This document shows positions 1-10,029 of a stretch of DNA of 64,000 nucleotides, piece after piece (the stretch's first letter is position 1; each line of letters starts with the position of its first letter). Both the position numbers and the translations under genes were made by a program. A model generated the notes under the pieces. The model was not told where the DNA came from. It did not search any database and saw nothing but the letters and a program-made list of their open reading frames with translations. The stretch lies in assembly GCA_900696595.1 (NCBI GenBank), contig CAADGT010000084.1:20802-84801 (forward strand). The letters are read 5' to 3'. The stretch is from an uncultured Chloroflexota bacterium (GTDB lineage Bacteria > Chloroflexota > Anaerolineae > Anaerolineales > Villigracilaceae).

Positions 1-155
1 TCCAACAGCGACGGCATGGAAAACAACGCAAAGGCTGCATAAGGAATTGGGATGGCGATCATGCCCCACAGGATGACGTTGAGCAAATACGCCTGATGCG
101 TTTTCTGCTCGTCTTCGAACACGGGCGGCTTGAATAAGTCGGATATTTTCTTCAT
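1..155 (-). CDS. Partial membrane protein, probable sensor kinase N-terminus
   Basis: Only the first 51 codons are present; the gene runs off the left edge. The product starts MKKISDLFKPPVFEDE and then has a hydrophobic stretch (about residues 26-45, LNVILWGMIAIPIPYAAFAL) that looks like a first membrane helix. The start lies 7 bases after the selB stop with a GGAAG-like ribosome site just before it, so it is probably translated from the selB transcript. The short acidic PPVFEDE leader followed by a membrane helix resembles membrane-bound histidine kinases of Anaerolineae. That identification is inference, because no catalytic domain is in view. Confidence 0.6.
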   Translation of the reverse strand, partial: MKKISDLFKPPVFEDEQKTHQAYLLNVILWGMIAIPIPYAAFALFSMPSLL

Positions 156-162
156 CTTCCGG

Positions 163-2034
163 TCACTTTCGCAGTTTTCTTGCATCGCCATCGCGTATTG
201 TCTCCCCATCCGCGTCCAAATGTTCGAGCAGGGCTTGCGCATACTTTCTCGTCGTATCGAACATGTCCCTGGTTTCAGCCAGCGTGATCGTCCCCCGCTC
301 GCCGATCGCGGACAGGACGCGCCGCCTCATTTCGTCGTAATCCGTCTTGCGGAACACAACCTCCTGTGAAACCTGAACCAACTCGCCCAATTCGATCAGC
401 GCGTTATAGATTTCTTCGCCCGCCTGCGCCAGACATTCCTTGACGCTGGGCGGCGAAAAGGGATTCGACTCGACCCCGCGCCTCAACGCCCGGACTTTGG
501 CTTGATTCTCCCCATCGAACCGAATCTCATGCCCCGGGCTGGATACCGCTCCGCGTTCGTCCAGCAGCGAGCGACGAGCGGCGAGGAACGCGATGGCGGC
601 GTTAAAAATTTTAGGCGCGAGGTTTAGCCTGCTTTTCAACTCCTCTCGCGGAACTCCGCGCCGTAACGGAAATTGTCGGAGGTAAGCGTCCACCGTTTCC
701 AGCATGTTCGATTCGAGCGCCTTCCAGACCGGTAGAGCCGCCGCCAGCGTTTCATTCAGCGCGACCAGCCTGCCCGATTCCAACAACTCGCGCAAAGCGG
801 AATCGGCGGATTCGGATTCCAGCCTTGATTTGGCGATCATCTCGTTAATGGGCGCAACCTGCAGGGCAAGCGCGGCTTCAAAAAGCACATCGGCGGGAGA
901 GCCCTGCGCCAGCGCTTCCAACGATTTGACGACGTTTTTGTCGAAGCGTTTATGCCTGCCTTTCGGCTGGTGATCCGCCACCGCGCCGCCGCCCAGCGTT
1001 TCGCCGGGCGAGGGTCTTCGCAAAACGTAACGATCTCCGCGCAGGGCGACGACGGGGTCGCGCAGTTCCAGTTGAATCCAACCTTCCTCCCCGGCTTGAA
1101 TCTCTTCCGCGCCGAGCAGACGCAGGGTTGCAATCGTCTCGCTTGCGCCGACGAAGAACTTGACCTCGTCGTTGTGAGCGATGGACTTGCGAATATCCTT
1201 GAGCGCTTTGAACCTGGCATCCAACCGGCGCGTGGCTTGATACTGACCCGGATGGACAAGCACATTTCCGCGGCGGATTTGTTCGGTGTTCACTCCCGAA
1301 ATATTGACCGCAGTCCGTGAGCCTGAAACGGCAGTCTCTTCTTTCTGTTTGTGGGACTGCAAACCGCGGATGCGCCCCTTTGCGCCGCCCGGCAAAATCT
1401 CCACTTCGTCGCCGACGGAGAGACGGCCGTCCTGCAACGTGCCGGTCACGACGGCGCCGAATCCGCTCATGCTGAAGACGCGGTCAATCGGCAGGCGCGG
1501 ACGGTTGAGGTCGGCGCGGGAAGGTTTATTTTTCAATAGAGATTGGAGATTGGAGATTAGTTCATCGAGCCCGGTTTTCGTCTTCGCAGAAACCGGAATG
1601 ATCGGCGCGTCTTTGAGAACGGTCTCGCTCACAGCGGAGCGAATCTCCGAGGAAACAAGATCAAGCCACCCTGAGTCAGAAGCGAGGTCCGCCTTCGTCA
1701 GCGCGATCAGCCCGCTGTGAATCTGCAACAGGTCGAGGATCGCAAGATGTTCCTTCGTTTGGGGCATCACGCCTTCGTCGGCGGCGATGACCAATAATGC
1801 CGCGTCAATGCCGCCGACGCCGGCGAGCATGTTTTCGATGAAGTCGCGGTGACCCGGCACATCCACAATGCCGACCTCTTCACCGTCCGGCAGGGTCAAC
1901 CAGCCGAATCCTAGTTCGATGGTCATCTCGCGGGCTTTCTCTTCCTTGAGACGATCCGGGTGCGCGCCTGTGAGCGCTTCGATCAATGTGGATTTTCCGT
2001 GATCCACATGACCGGCTGTGCCGATGACTCTCAT
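163..2034 (-). CDS. selB: Selenocysteine-specific translation elongation factor SelB
   Basis: SelB delivers selenocysteinyl-tRNA(Sec) to UGA codons marked by a SECIS hairpin. The 623-residue product is close to the E. coli length (614). GTPase motifs are intact: GHVDHGKS at residues 8-15, DVPGH at 58-62 and TKAD at 113-116. After the G domain and the beta-barrel domains, the C-terminus is a string of winged-helix segments ending in a typical SelB domain (DTTRKYAQALLEHLD) that binds SECIS RNA. The ATG start gives a canonical N-terminus. No selA, selC, selD or obvious selenoprotein gene lies in this window, so the partner genes must be elsewhere. A 7-nt tandem repeat is embedded in the frame at 1538-1560, encoding part of a linker after the G domain. 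Confidence 0.95.
   Translation of the reverse strand: MRVIGTAGHVDHGKSTLIEALTGAHPDRLKEEKAREMTIELGFGWLTLPDGEEVGIVDVPGHRDFIENMLAGVGGIDAALLVIAADEGVMPQTKEHLAILDLLQIHSGLIALTKADLASDSGWLDLVSSEIRSAVSETVLKDAPIIPVSAKTKTGLDELISNLQSLLKNKPSRADLNRPRLPIDRVFSMSGFGAVVTGTLQDGRLSVGDEVEILPGGAKGRIRGLQSHKQKEETAVSGSRTAVNISGVNTEQIRRGNVLVHPGQYQATRRLDARFKALKDIRKSIAHNDEVKFFVGASETIATLRLLGAEEIQAGEEGWIQLELRDPVVALRGDRYVLRRPSPGETLGGGAVADHQPKGRHKRFDKNVVKSLEALAQGSPADVLFEAALALQVAPINEMIAKSRLESESADSALRELLESGRLVALNETLAAALPVWKALESNMLETVDAYLRQFPLRRGVPREELKSRLNLAPKIFNAAIAFLAARRSLLDERGAVSSPGHEIRFDGENQAKVRALRRGVESNPFSPPSVKECLAQAGEEIYNALIELGELVQVSQEVVFRKTDYDEMRRRVLSAIGERGTITLAETRDMFDTTRKYAQALLEHLDADGETIRDGDARKLRK
1538..1560. repeat. Heptanucleotide tandem repeat inside selB
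   Basis: Three near-identical 7-nt units (AGATTGG, AGATTGG, AGATTAG) lie in a row, 21 nt in all, so the selB frame is kept. On the coding strand they encode part of ELISNLQSLLKNK, in the linker after the GTPase domain. The same word recurs in intergenic arrays near 44768 and 61893. Confidence 0.6.
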
Positions 2035-2230
2035 GCCTGTAATTTAACCACACTTTAACCGCGCTCCCGCGACATAAAAAAGCGCGCGCGCAAAGGTTGC
2101 CTCACGCCGCATTCGCTTCGATAAACTCAACGCGCGCCCTGCCCCGCTTGCGCCGATTATTCTTCGCCGCGCGCGCCTCTCTTTCTTGTGTCTCGTGTAA
2201 CGAAAAGCATTCCCGCGTCATCAAAACGGC

Positions 2231-2812
2231 ATGAACATTTTCCTCATCCTGTTCGCCTTCGCCTTGTGGGGATTGCTCCACTCTGTCCTCGCTTCCCGTT
2301 TCGTCAAGGATAAATTCCGCGGCTTGATCGGCAGGGGCGGGATGCGCCTGTATCGGCTCGGCTACAACCTTTTCTCCGTCGTTTCTTTCGCGCCTCTTTT
2401 ATATCTCGCCGCGACCCTTGAAGATCAGCCGCTGTATCGGATCCCTCCGCCGTGGAACTTTCTCTTTTTCGGGTTTCAGAGCCTGTCCGCTCTTTTGCTC
2501 TTCGTCGCCGCCTTTCAAACCGACCTCCTTTCCTTGACCGGACTCCGCTCGTTGTTTCAAGAGGAGAATCCGGATCAACTTGTGCCGCGGGGTTTGTACG
2601 CCGTCGTACGGCATCCGTTATACCTGTTCAGCCTGACTCTTCTTTGGCTCGATCCGACAATGACCGTCAACTCGCTGGTTTTTTACATCGGCGCGACCGC
2701 CTATTTCATCGTCGGCGCATATTTTGAAGAGCGTAAACTCCTGCGCGATTTCGGCGAGGCGTACGCGGAATACAAGCGGAAAACTCCGTTTCTAATTCCG
2801 ATGATGAAATAG
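2231..2812 (+). CDS. Isoprenylcysteine/phospholipid methyltransferase-like membrane protein
   Basis: A 193-residue multi-spanning membrane protein with about five hydrophobic segments. The C-terminal half carries the hallmark of the ICMT/PEMT-like membrane methyltransferases: [19 protein letters not shown] (about residues 123-141) followed by [20 protein letters not shown] near the end. In this family the RHP and the C-terminal E-R residues bind S-adenosylmethionine and the acceptor at the membrane face. The acceptor cannot be told from sequence; relatives methylate prenylcysteine, phospholipids, or thiols (the MddA/NnrU-like branch). It stands alone, divergent from selB and 221 bases before atpA. 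No strong ribosome site is seen before the ATG. Confidence 0.7.
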   Translation: MNIFLILFAFALWGLLHSVLASRFVKDKFRGLIGRGGMRLYRLGYNLFSVVSFAPLLYLAATLEDQPLYRIPPPWNFLFFGFQSLSALLLFVAAFQTDLLSLTGLRSLFQEENPDQLVPRGLYAVVRHPLYLFSLTLLWLDPTMTVNSLVFYIGATAYFIVGAYFEERKLLRDFGEAYAEYKRKTPFLIPMMK

Positions 2813-2972
2813 ACCCGCTCGAGCCGCTTCCCCGGGAGCAGGCGATGCGTTCTGCCCCGATTCGACGTTCCGCTTCGGGGAAGCCCGGCAACTGGACAAT
2901 CCCCCCCCTTTCAGGTATCATTGCCCAACTTGTGACCGAACTCACGAAGTCGCAAGAATTCAAAATCATCTT

Positions 2973-2995
2973 CCCGGATAAGCCCCTTATCCGGG
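2973..2995 (+). promoter_or_regulatory. Perfect 10-bp hairpin in the atpA leader
   Basis: CCCGGATAAG and CTTATCCGGG form a perfect 10-bp stem around a CCC loop, 38 bases before the atpA start. It is followed only by TTGTTGTG, too few T residues for a clear intrinsic terminator. It could be a leader attenuator, an mRNA-stabilising structure, or the terminator of the preceding gene. Confidence 0.5.
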
Positions 2996-3033
2996 TTGTT
3001 GTGCGTAAACGTATTTTTGGCGGAGGCTACCGA

Positions 3034-4692
3034 ATGTCAGATTTGATCAAGCAGATCACAAGCGATTTGCAAAAGCAGATAGATGGTTTCAAACCCACGC
3101 TTAACGTCAGCGATATGGGCGTGACGCTGGAGGCGGGCGACGGCATCGCCCGCGTGCAGGGACTTGCGAACATCAAGGCGCAGGAACTTGTGCAGTTCGC
3201 CAACGGCGTGGTCGGCGTCGCGTTCAACCTCGAGAAAGACAACGTCGGCGTGATCGTCATGGGCGATTACGAAGGCATCACCGAAGGCATGTCCGTGCGG
3301 GGATTAGGACGCATCGCCTCCGTCCCGGTGGGGGATGCGATGATCGGAAGAGTGGTCAACGCCCTGGGCGAGCCGATTGACGGCAAAGGGCCCATCGCCA
3401 CGACCGGCTATCGCCCCATCGAACGCATTGCGCCGGGCGTGATCGAACGCCAGGATGTGGATACCCCGGTGCAGACCGGCATCAAATCCATCGACTCGAT
3501 GATCCCCATCGGGCGCGGCCAGCGCGAATTGATCATCGGCGACCGTCAGACCGGCAAGACCGCCATCGCCATTGACGCGATCATCAACCAAAAAGGCAAG
3601 GATGTGATCTGCATCTATGTGGCGGTGGGGCAAAAGAAAGCCGCCATTGCCCGCACGCTCGGCACGCTCGAAAAATACGGCGCGATGGAGCACACCATCA
3701 TCGTGGTCGCTTCGGCGGATGAATCTGCCGCGCTTCAATACATCGCCCCGTACGCCGGGACCGCCATCGGCGAAGAGTTTATGGAAACCGGGCGCGACGC
3801 GCTGATCATTTACGACGACCTTTCCAAACACGCCTGGGCGTACCGTCAGGTCTCGCTCCTGCTCCGCCGCCCGCCCGGACGCGAAGCCTACCCCGGCGAC
3901 GTGTTCTATCTCCACTCGCGCCTGTTGGAACGCTCCGCGCGGCTTGCCAACCAATATGTGGTGGTAAAGAAGGATTACGGCAACGAACTTGCGGAAGTCG
4001 CGGACGGCGTGGACGGCAAATCGTACACCGGTCCGCTTTCCAAGCATGAGGCGGAGGAAGCCGCCAAGGCAAAGGGCGCCGACTTTAAGGCGGTCAAGGT
4101 CAGGGGAACCGGCGGCTCGCTCACTTCGTTGCCGATCATCGAAACGCTTCTCGGCGACGTTTCGGCGTATATCCCCACCAACGTCATTTCCATCACGGAC
4201 GGGCAAATCTACCTCGAAAGCAACCTGTTCAACGCGGGCATCCGTCCGGCGGTGAACGTGGGTATTTCCGTGTCGCGCGTGGGCGGCGACGCCCAAACCA
4301 AAGCCATGAAGCAGGTGGCGGGACGTCTGCGCCTTGATATGGCGGCATACCGCGAGTTGGCAGCCTTCGCGCTCATGGCTTCAGACCTGGATAAATCCAC
4401 CCAACAGCAATTGAGCCGCGGTCAGCGGATGCAGGAAATCCTCAAGCAACCGCAATACCAACCGGTCGAACTCCAGAATCAGGTCATGGTCATCTTTGCG
4501 GGGACGAACGGATACGCCGACAACGTCTCGCTGGATAAGATGGCGCAGTGGCAGGCGGATTTGATCCGTTACATGGAATCGTCCTATCCTGAAATCGGCA
4601 GGGACATCATTGCGAAGAAAACCATCACGGAAGAGAATCGCGCCGCATTGGTTAAGGCTCTCGACGGCTTCCGCGCGGGCTGGGCGGGGTAG
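3034..4692 (+). CDS. atpA: ATP synthase F1 subunit alpha
   Basis: The alpha subunit forms the non-catalytic nucleotide sites of the F1 hexamer. The start chosen is ATG 3034 ([12 protein letters not shown]) because GGAGG lies 8 bases upstream; the upstream extension to 2845 has no family similarity. The product is 552 residues. The P-loop GDRQTGKT is at residues 169-176, and [33 protein letters not shown] is present in its conserved place (split here: [11 protein letters not shown], then DVSAYIPTN). The protein is longer than the usual 500-515 residues because about 45 extra residues, rich in Lys, Glu and Ala, sit just before GGSLTSLP. First gene of an F1-only operon; subunits a, b, c and delta are not in the window. 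Confidence 0.97.
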   Translation: MSDLIKQITSDLQKQIDGFKPTLNVSDMGVTLEAGDGIARVQGLANIKAQELVQFANGVVGVAFNLEKDNVGVIVMGDYEGITEGMSVRGLGRIASVPVGDAMIGRVVNALGEPIDGKGPIATTGYRPIERIAPGVIERQDVDTPVQTGIKSIDSMIPIGRGQRELIIGDRQTGKTAIAIDAIINQKGKDVICIYVAVGQKKAAIARTLGTLEKYGAMEHTIIVVASADESAALQYIAPYAGTAIGEEFMETGRDALIIYDDLSKHAWAYRQVSLLLRRPPGREAYPGDVFYLHSRLLERSARLANQYVVVKKDYGNELAEVADGVDGKSYTGPLSKHEAEEAAKAKGADFKAVKVRGTGGSLTSLPIIETLLGDVSAYIPTNVISITDGQIYLESNLFNAGIRPAVNVGISVSRVGGDAQTKAMKQVAGRLRLDMAAYRELAAFALMASDLDKSTQQQLSRGQRMQEILKQPQYQPVELQNQVMVIFAGTNGYADNVSLDKMAQWQADLIRYMESSYPEIGRDIIAKKTITEENRAALVKALDGFRAGWAG

Positions 4693-4888
4693 TTGGATAG
4701 TTGGGATGGTCGAATAGTCGGATGATCGAATAGTCGAATGGTCGGGGTTTCTCCGGTTAATGGACAATAAGACCACCCGACCACCAGACCACCAGACTAC
4801 CCGACTACCAGACTACCCGACTACCAGACTACCAGACTACCAGACTACTAGACTACCAGACTACTAGACCACCAGACCAAAGGACTAA
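4693..4888. repeat. Octanucleotide tandem array between atpA and atpG
   Basis: The left half (about 4700-4745) is built from GTCGAATA/GTCGGATG-type 8-nt units; the right half (about 4770-4880) from GACTACCA/GACCACCA-type 8-nt units. The left units read on the other strand resemble the right units, so the spacer is an imperfect long inverted repeat. A short non-repetitive stretch (about 4745-4765) separates them. No gene is seen in these 199 bases. The array reaches almost to the atpG ribosome site. Confidence 0.75.
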
Positions 4889-4891
4889 CTT

Positions 4892-5785
4892 ATGGCTTCT
4901 GCCCGCGAGATGCGGCTTCGCATCAAAAGCGTCAAGAATATTTCACAGGTCACGCGCGCTCTCGAGACGGTGAGCGCCAGCAAGGTTCGCAAAGCGATCA
5001 ACGCCGTCATGGCGACCCGCTCCTATGCGACCAAGGCGTGGCAGGTGTTGAAACATGTCGCCGAACAACCGGGGCGCGATTCCCTGCATCCCCTGCTGAC
5101 CAAACGCCCGGCGGTGAAGAACACCCTGGCGGTGATCGTCACCGGCGACCGCGGCCTGGCGGGCGCGTACAACTCCAACGTGATTCGCTTTACGGCTCAG
5201 ACATTCGACCGATACCCCCGCCCGGTCAAGTACATCGCAGTGGGGCGCAAGGGCAGGGATTTGCTCTATCGCCGCCGCAAGGATGTTCTGGCGGAGTTCA
5301 GCAGCCTGCCTGCGGCTCCCTCTTTCAACGACGTGGCCGCCATCGGAAGACTCGCCGTGCAAGAATATGAAAAAGGCGCTGTGGATGAGGTGTTCCTTAT
5401 TTATACCGATTTCATCAACATGGGGAGGCAAGCCGCCACGGTGAAGAAACTTCTGCCGCTCGAACTCGAAAGCGGGGGCTTGGTGGAGGATTTTGAACAC
5501 AAACCGTCGTCCGGCATAGCCGCGGCGTATGAATACGAGCCCGACGGGCGCGAACTGCTGGACGCGATCATCCCGCGTTTTACCGCCCTGCAGGTCTATC
5601 AGGCGATACTCGAATCGCAGGCGAGCGAACACGCCGCCCGCATGATCGCCATGCGCAACGCGACCGACAACGCCAAGGAACTCGTCGGCGCCCTGCAACT
5701 GGCTTACAACAAAGTTCGTCAGCAAGGCATCACAAACGATATTTTGGATATTGTCGGCGGCGCGGAAGCGCTGGCCGCGAACTAA
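4892..5785 (+). CDS. atpG: ATP synthase F1 subunit gamma
   Basis: The 297-residue gamma subunit is the central rotor shaft of F1. Both family ends are conserved: the N-terminal coiled-coil segment MRLRIKSVKNISQVTRALE, with VSASKVRKA after it, and the C-terminal helix with RMIAMRNATDNAKEL and a final DILDIVGGAEAL. The length is typical. It follows the octanucleotide array, with a weak AAAGGA site about 8 bases before ATG 4892, and precedes atpD by 15 bases. Tight spacing to atpD and atpC supports one transcript. Confidence 0.97.
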   Translation: MASAREMRLRIKSVKNISQVTRALETVSASKVRKAINAVMATRSYATKAWQVLKHVAEQPGRDSLHPLLTKRPAVKNTLAVIVTGDRGLAGAYNSNVIRFTAQTFDRYPRPVKYIAVGRKGRDLLYRRRKDVLAEFSSLPAAPSFNDVAAIGRLAVQEYEKGAVDEVFLIYTDFINMGRQAATVKKLLPLELESGGLVEDFEHKPSSGIAAAYEYEPDGRELLDAIIPRFTALQVYQAILESQASEHAARMIAMRNATDNAKELVGALQLAYNKVRQQGITNDILDIVGGAEALAAN

Positions 5786-5797
5786 CTGGAGGAATAA

Positions 5798-7201
<1,404 letters not shown>

Positions 7202-7267
7202 GCAGAGATTTGTAACCAGAGATTGATAATTGATCGCAGCAATCTCCAACCTCTAAAAGGGTTTTCC

Positions 7268-7708
7268 ATGACCATTCGTTGTGAAATCGTATCCCAGGAC
7301 CGCACCGTCTTTTCGGGCGACGTGGATATCGTCGTCATTCCCGGTTCGGCAGGCGAAATGGGCATCCTGCCAAAACACGCGCCTGTGCTGACCACTTTGA
7401 AATACGGCGTGGTCAAAGTTCGCGCGCGCGGACGCGAGGAACTGTACACTGTCGCCGGCGGGGTTGCCGAAATCCAGCCGGATGTCGTCACCATCCTGGC
7501 CGACCGCGGCTCGGAGAATATCGCAGAAATTGACATTGACCGCGCGCTTGCCGCCAAAAAACGCGCCGAAGAATACCTCGCCAAGGGGTTGCCGGCAGAC
7601 CTTGACCGCTACGAGATCATGGAAGCCGCCCTGCGCCGCGCCAATTTGCGCCTGGATGCCGTGCGTCGCTATCGCAAGTCCGCCGCGCCGCGCCTCCCGG
7701 AGATTTAA
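7268..7708 (+). CDS. atpC: ATP synthase F1 subunit epsilon
   Basis: The epsilon subunit couples the rotor to the c-ring and can inhibit ATP hydrolysis. Start ATG 7268 (MTIRCEIVSQDRTVFSGDVD) matches the family N-terminus; the longer frame from 7223 adds unrelated residues. The beta-sandwich domain with IVVIPGSAGEMGILPKHAP is conserved, and a C-terminal helical pair follows (about residues 90-140), giving 146 residues, typical of full-length epsilon. It ends 6 bases before the MreB-like gene, so the two are probably co-transcribed. Confidence 0.95.
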   Translation: MTIRCEIVSQDRTVFSGDVDIVVIPGSAGEMGILPKHAPVLTTLKYGVVKVRARGREELYTVAGGVAEIQPDVVTILADRGSENIAEIDIDRALAAKKRAEEYLAKGLPADLDRYEIMEAALRRANLRLDAVRRYRKSAAPRLPEI

Positions 7709-7714
7709 CCTCTC

Positions 7715-8728
7715 GTGTTTTCAATGTTCTCCAAGGACCTGGGCGTTGACCTGGGCACCATGTTCACCCGCTTTGCCGATAATAACAATGTGTTGTTAGA
7801 GGAGCCTACCATCGTAGCCATCGAGGTTGCGGATCAGAAGATGGTCGCGGCAGGCATGGAGGCGCGGGATATGTTGGGGAAAGTCCCGGTGGAGACCATC
7901 GAAGTGGCGCGTCCGCTTCGCAACGGCGTAATCGCCGATTATGAGATCACCGAAACCCTGCTGGCTTACCTGCTCCAGCGCGCGAGCGGCGCAATGCGCA
8001 TCTTTCGCCCGCGCGTGATGATCACCGTCCCCTACGGCGTGACCAGCGTGGAGCGCAGGGCGGTCTACGAAGCCGTCATGGAGGCGGGCAGCCGCGAGGC
8101 CTATCTCATTCAGCAGCCGCTCGCCGCCGCCATCGGCATTGATCTGCCGATCAACTCCCCGTCCGGCAACATGATCATCTGTCTGGGCGGCGGCTGTACG
8201 GAATCCGCTGTTATGGCCATGTACGGCGTCGTTTCAGCGGATACCCTGCGCGTCGGCGGCATGGACCTGGACGAAGCCATCGTTAACTATGTCCGTCGCA
8301 AATATGGCGTGGTGATCGGCCAGCCGACGGCGGAGCAATTGAAACTTCGTATTGGGGCGGCTGTGCCGCAAGATATCGAGAACAGCATGGAAGTGCAGGG
8401 GCAGGACCAGGTCACAGGTCTGCCCCGTCCTGTCACCCTGACCACAGGTGAAATGGTCGAGGCGCTTCAAGAGCCGCTTAAGCAGATTGTGGAATCTGGA
8501 AGAAAAGTTTTGGAAAAAACCCCGCCCGAACTGGTCTCGGATATTATTGACCGCGGCGTGGCGTTGTGCGGCGGGGGCGCGCTCCTGCGCGGGGTGGATA
8601 AATTGCTCACGAAATCGCTCGGCATCCCCGCCTATCTCGTGGATAACCCATTGACCTGCGTCGTGCAGGGCGCATCCAACGCCTTTGGGATGTTGAACGT
8701 CATCCGCAGGAATTTGCCGCAGGTATAA
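7715..8728 (+). CDS. Divergent MreB-like actin homolog
   Basis: A 337-residue actin-fold protein clearly related along its length to MreB/Mbl, the cytoskeletal filament that guides cell-wall synthesis. Conserved parts include EEPTIVAIE, RPLRNGVIADYEITE, AAAIGIDLPI, RVGGMDLDEAI and GGGALLRGVDKLL near residue 290. The nucleotide-site motifs are altered: phosphate-1 reads DLGTMFT instead of DLGTANT, phosphate-2 reads CLGGGCTE instead of DIGGGTTE (so the Mg-coordinating Asp is Cys), and YLIEEP is YLIQQP. ATP hydrolysis may be weak or lost. The start is GTG 7715 with GGAG upstream, or ATG 7724, which matches the usual MFS-DLG N-terminus. No mreC or mreD follows. It sits at the end of the F1 operon and before a terminator. 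Confidence 0.85.
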   Translation: MFSMFSKDLGVDLGTMFTRFADNNNVLLEEPTIVAIEVADQKMVAAGMEARDMLGKVPVETIEVARPLRNGVIADYEITETLLAYLLQRASGAMRIFRPRVMITVPYGVTSVERRAVYEAVMEAGSREAYLIQQPLAAAIGIDLPINSPSGNMIICLGGGCTESAVMAMYGVVSADTLRVGGMDLDEAIVNYVRRKYGVVIGQPTAEQLKLRIGAAVPQDIENSMEVQGQDQVTGLPRPVTLTTGEMVEALQEPLKQIVESGRKVLEKTPPELVSDIIDRGVALCGGGALLRGVDKLLTKSLGIPAYLVDNPLTCVVQGASNAFGMLNVIRRNLPQV

Positions 8729-8754
8729 AAAAACAGCCGCGCGGCTGTTTTTTT
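8726..8754 (+). terminator. Intrinsic terminator of the F1/mreB-like operon
   Basis: A self-complementary stretch, AAAAAACAGCCGC followed directly by GCGGCTGTTTTTTT, begins at the stop codon of the MreB-like gene. A GC-rich stem with a T-run is a textbook intrinsic terminator and should act in both directions. Confidence 0.92.
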
Positions 8755-8780
8755 ATGCGCCGCAAAGGTTGCCGCCCCGG

Positions 8781-8856
8781 ACTGCAAAATCTTCAGATTT
8801 TGCCTCGAAAGTCGGGAGACGTTCGACTCAGCCCATGACATGTTTTGCGCGCGTAC
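8781..8856. repeat. Dispersed repeat, copy 1
   Basis: About 76 bases after the terminator share roughly 60 aligned positions with a stretch at 17202-17277, including GATTTTGCCTCGAAAG and TTTGCGCGCGT. Copy 1 also contains a small hairpin AAAATC-TTCA-GATTTT. A shorter cousin is at 25613-25640. No coding potential is evident. Confidence 0.65.
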
Positions 8857-8878
8857 GTTTTTTTGTTCGTCGTTTTTC

Positions 8879-9250
8879 CTATTCGATAACCCTCACAAAT
8901 TTATACTCCGCTTTTGCGCCGCTGGGGTCAATGAGGGTGAAAGAATCGGGAAACACCGGTCCCGGGGGAGGCGTAGGGTCTTCGATCTCCTTGAAGTTAT
9001 CGCAGATAGGAACGCCTTTGTGTATGTAGGCCATCCAGCCGCGTTCGGTCACGTTGACGCCGTCCACAGAGACGACGCGCAGCCACTTATCGCCCTTCTT
9101 CACTTCGCTTCCGTCGGCGGGCGCTTCCCAAACCTCGTCGCCGACAACCACCTGTCCGCGCCCGAAGGAAGCGATCACGGCCGCGAAGGTATTGTGGTCT
9201 TTCCGCAGGCGCGTGCCGTTGCTGATGGGGGTCATGCTGTATTGGGTCAT
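8879..9250 (-). CDS. Small protein with SH3-like segment, partner of GH25 lysozyme
   Basis: A 123-residue protein that I do not recognise with certainty. It has no signal peptide or membrane helix. The central part, GDKWLRVVSVDGVNVTERGWMA (split: GDKWLRVVSV, then ERGWMAYIH), resembles bacterial SH3-type domains that bind peptidoglycan, with the typical W-x-V ... GW pattern. A PPPG linker and a beta-rich tail follow. Its ATG overlaps the stop of the upstream GH25 gene by 4 bases, so the two are translationally coupled. A cell-wall targeting or accessory role is an inference from that coupling. Confidence 0.65.
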   Translation of the reverse strand: MTQYSMTPISNGTRLRKDHNTFAAVIASFGRGQVVVGDEVWEAPADGSEVKKGDKWLRVVSVDGVNVTERGWMAYIHKGVPICDNFKEIEDPTPPPGPVFPDSFTLIDPSGAKAEYKFVRVIE

Positions 9251-10029
9251 GAGACTCTCCTGTATTCGACGAGCGTGCCGTTGAAGTTGGCGATCAGCGT
9301 CGTCTGGGCCGTTTCCGCATTGTAACGGGCAAGAAAGTCCGACTCGCTGCCGTTGAAATAGTTCAAGTCAATGTCCTGGCTTTCCACGCCGAAGAGCGCG
9401 CCGTCGCCGTTGGAGGTGAATTGCCAATAGGTCCAGTCTTCCCAAACGGAGGGGACGAGCGGCTCGGTCGGGTTGTACCATGCGATCCATAGCGGATATT
9501 GGGCAAAGTAGCGCACGCCCGCCGCGTTTTCCTGGAAATAATAGTAACCCGTATAAACGCCGAGTTTCTTTTCCGGGAGCAAAACCTTTATGCGTTCCAT
9601 GAAGTCGAACCAATTGCGCCAGCCGCCGTAGGGACCGCCGTAATTTTCTTCAAAGTCGCCCCACATTTCCATTTCGCCTGTATCGTCGCCGAGAATCTCA
9701 ACCCATTTCTCCGCCTGCCGTTTCGGGTTCACGCGGCTGTCGTAGAACCAGTACGATCCGCGCAACAAACCTGCCGCCCTGGCGTTCTTCCACGAGGTTT
9801 TGAAAACCCGGTCTGCGTAATTCCCCTGCCCGGCGCGGATGATGACTCCGCGAGTCTGGGATGCCATCTTGAAAAAGTTGATCCCCGGCGCGGTGGTTGG
9901 GTCATCCTGCCAGAAGGAGACATCCGGCAGTTTGAAGTTCGTGAGAATCTGTATCCTTTGCGGCTGGATGACGGGCGGGCGGGCGGGGCGCGGCGGTTCG
10001 GTCATGAGGTTTCCGCTATTATAAAGCAT
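9247..10029 (-). CDS. GH25-type lysozyme (muramidase)
   Basis: GH25 enzymes cut the glycan strands of peptidoglycan. The 260-residue product shows the family pattern: the catalytic-site Asp in DVSFWQ (about residues 36-41), GVIIRAGQGNYAD, the GLLRGSYWFYD strand, the paired acidic motif DFEE at 125-128, GVYTGYYYF, and a closing WQFTSNGDG...DLNYFNG. The N-terminus is proline-rich, and no clear signal peptide is visible. ATG 10029 has GGGAG 6 bases upstream; ATG 10005 (MTEPPRP) is an alternative start, because a TATAAT at 10017-10022 could instead be a minus-strand -10 box. It forms a two-gene unit with the SH3-like gene. Confidence 0.85.
   Translation of the reverse strand: MLYNSGNLMTEPPRPARPPVIQPQRIQILTNFKLPDVSFWQDDPTTAPGINFFKMASQTRGVIIRAGQGNYADRVFKTSWKNARAAGLLRGSYWFYDSRVNPKRQAEKWVEILGDDTGEMEMWGDFEENYGGPYGGWRNWFDFMERIKVLLPEKKLGVYTGYYYFQENAAGVRYFAQYPLWIAWYNPTEPLVPSVWEDWTYWQFTSNGDGALFGVESQDIDLNYFNGSESDFLARYNAETAQTTLIANFNGTLVEYRRVS

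Noticed and set aside
2845..3033. Upstream extension of atpA
   Set aside because: Reads through a hairpin; the family N-terminus and a GGAGG site support ATG 3034.
3304..4296. Long open frame on the minus strand within atpA
   Set aside because: It mirrors the atpA codons, has no family similarity and is one of several such antisense frames caused by GC-rich codon bias.
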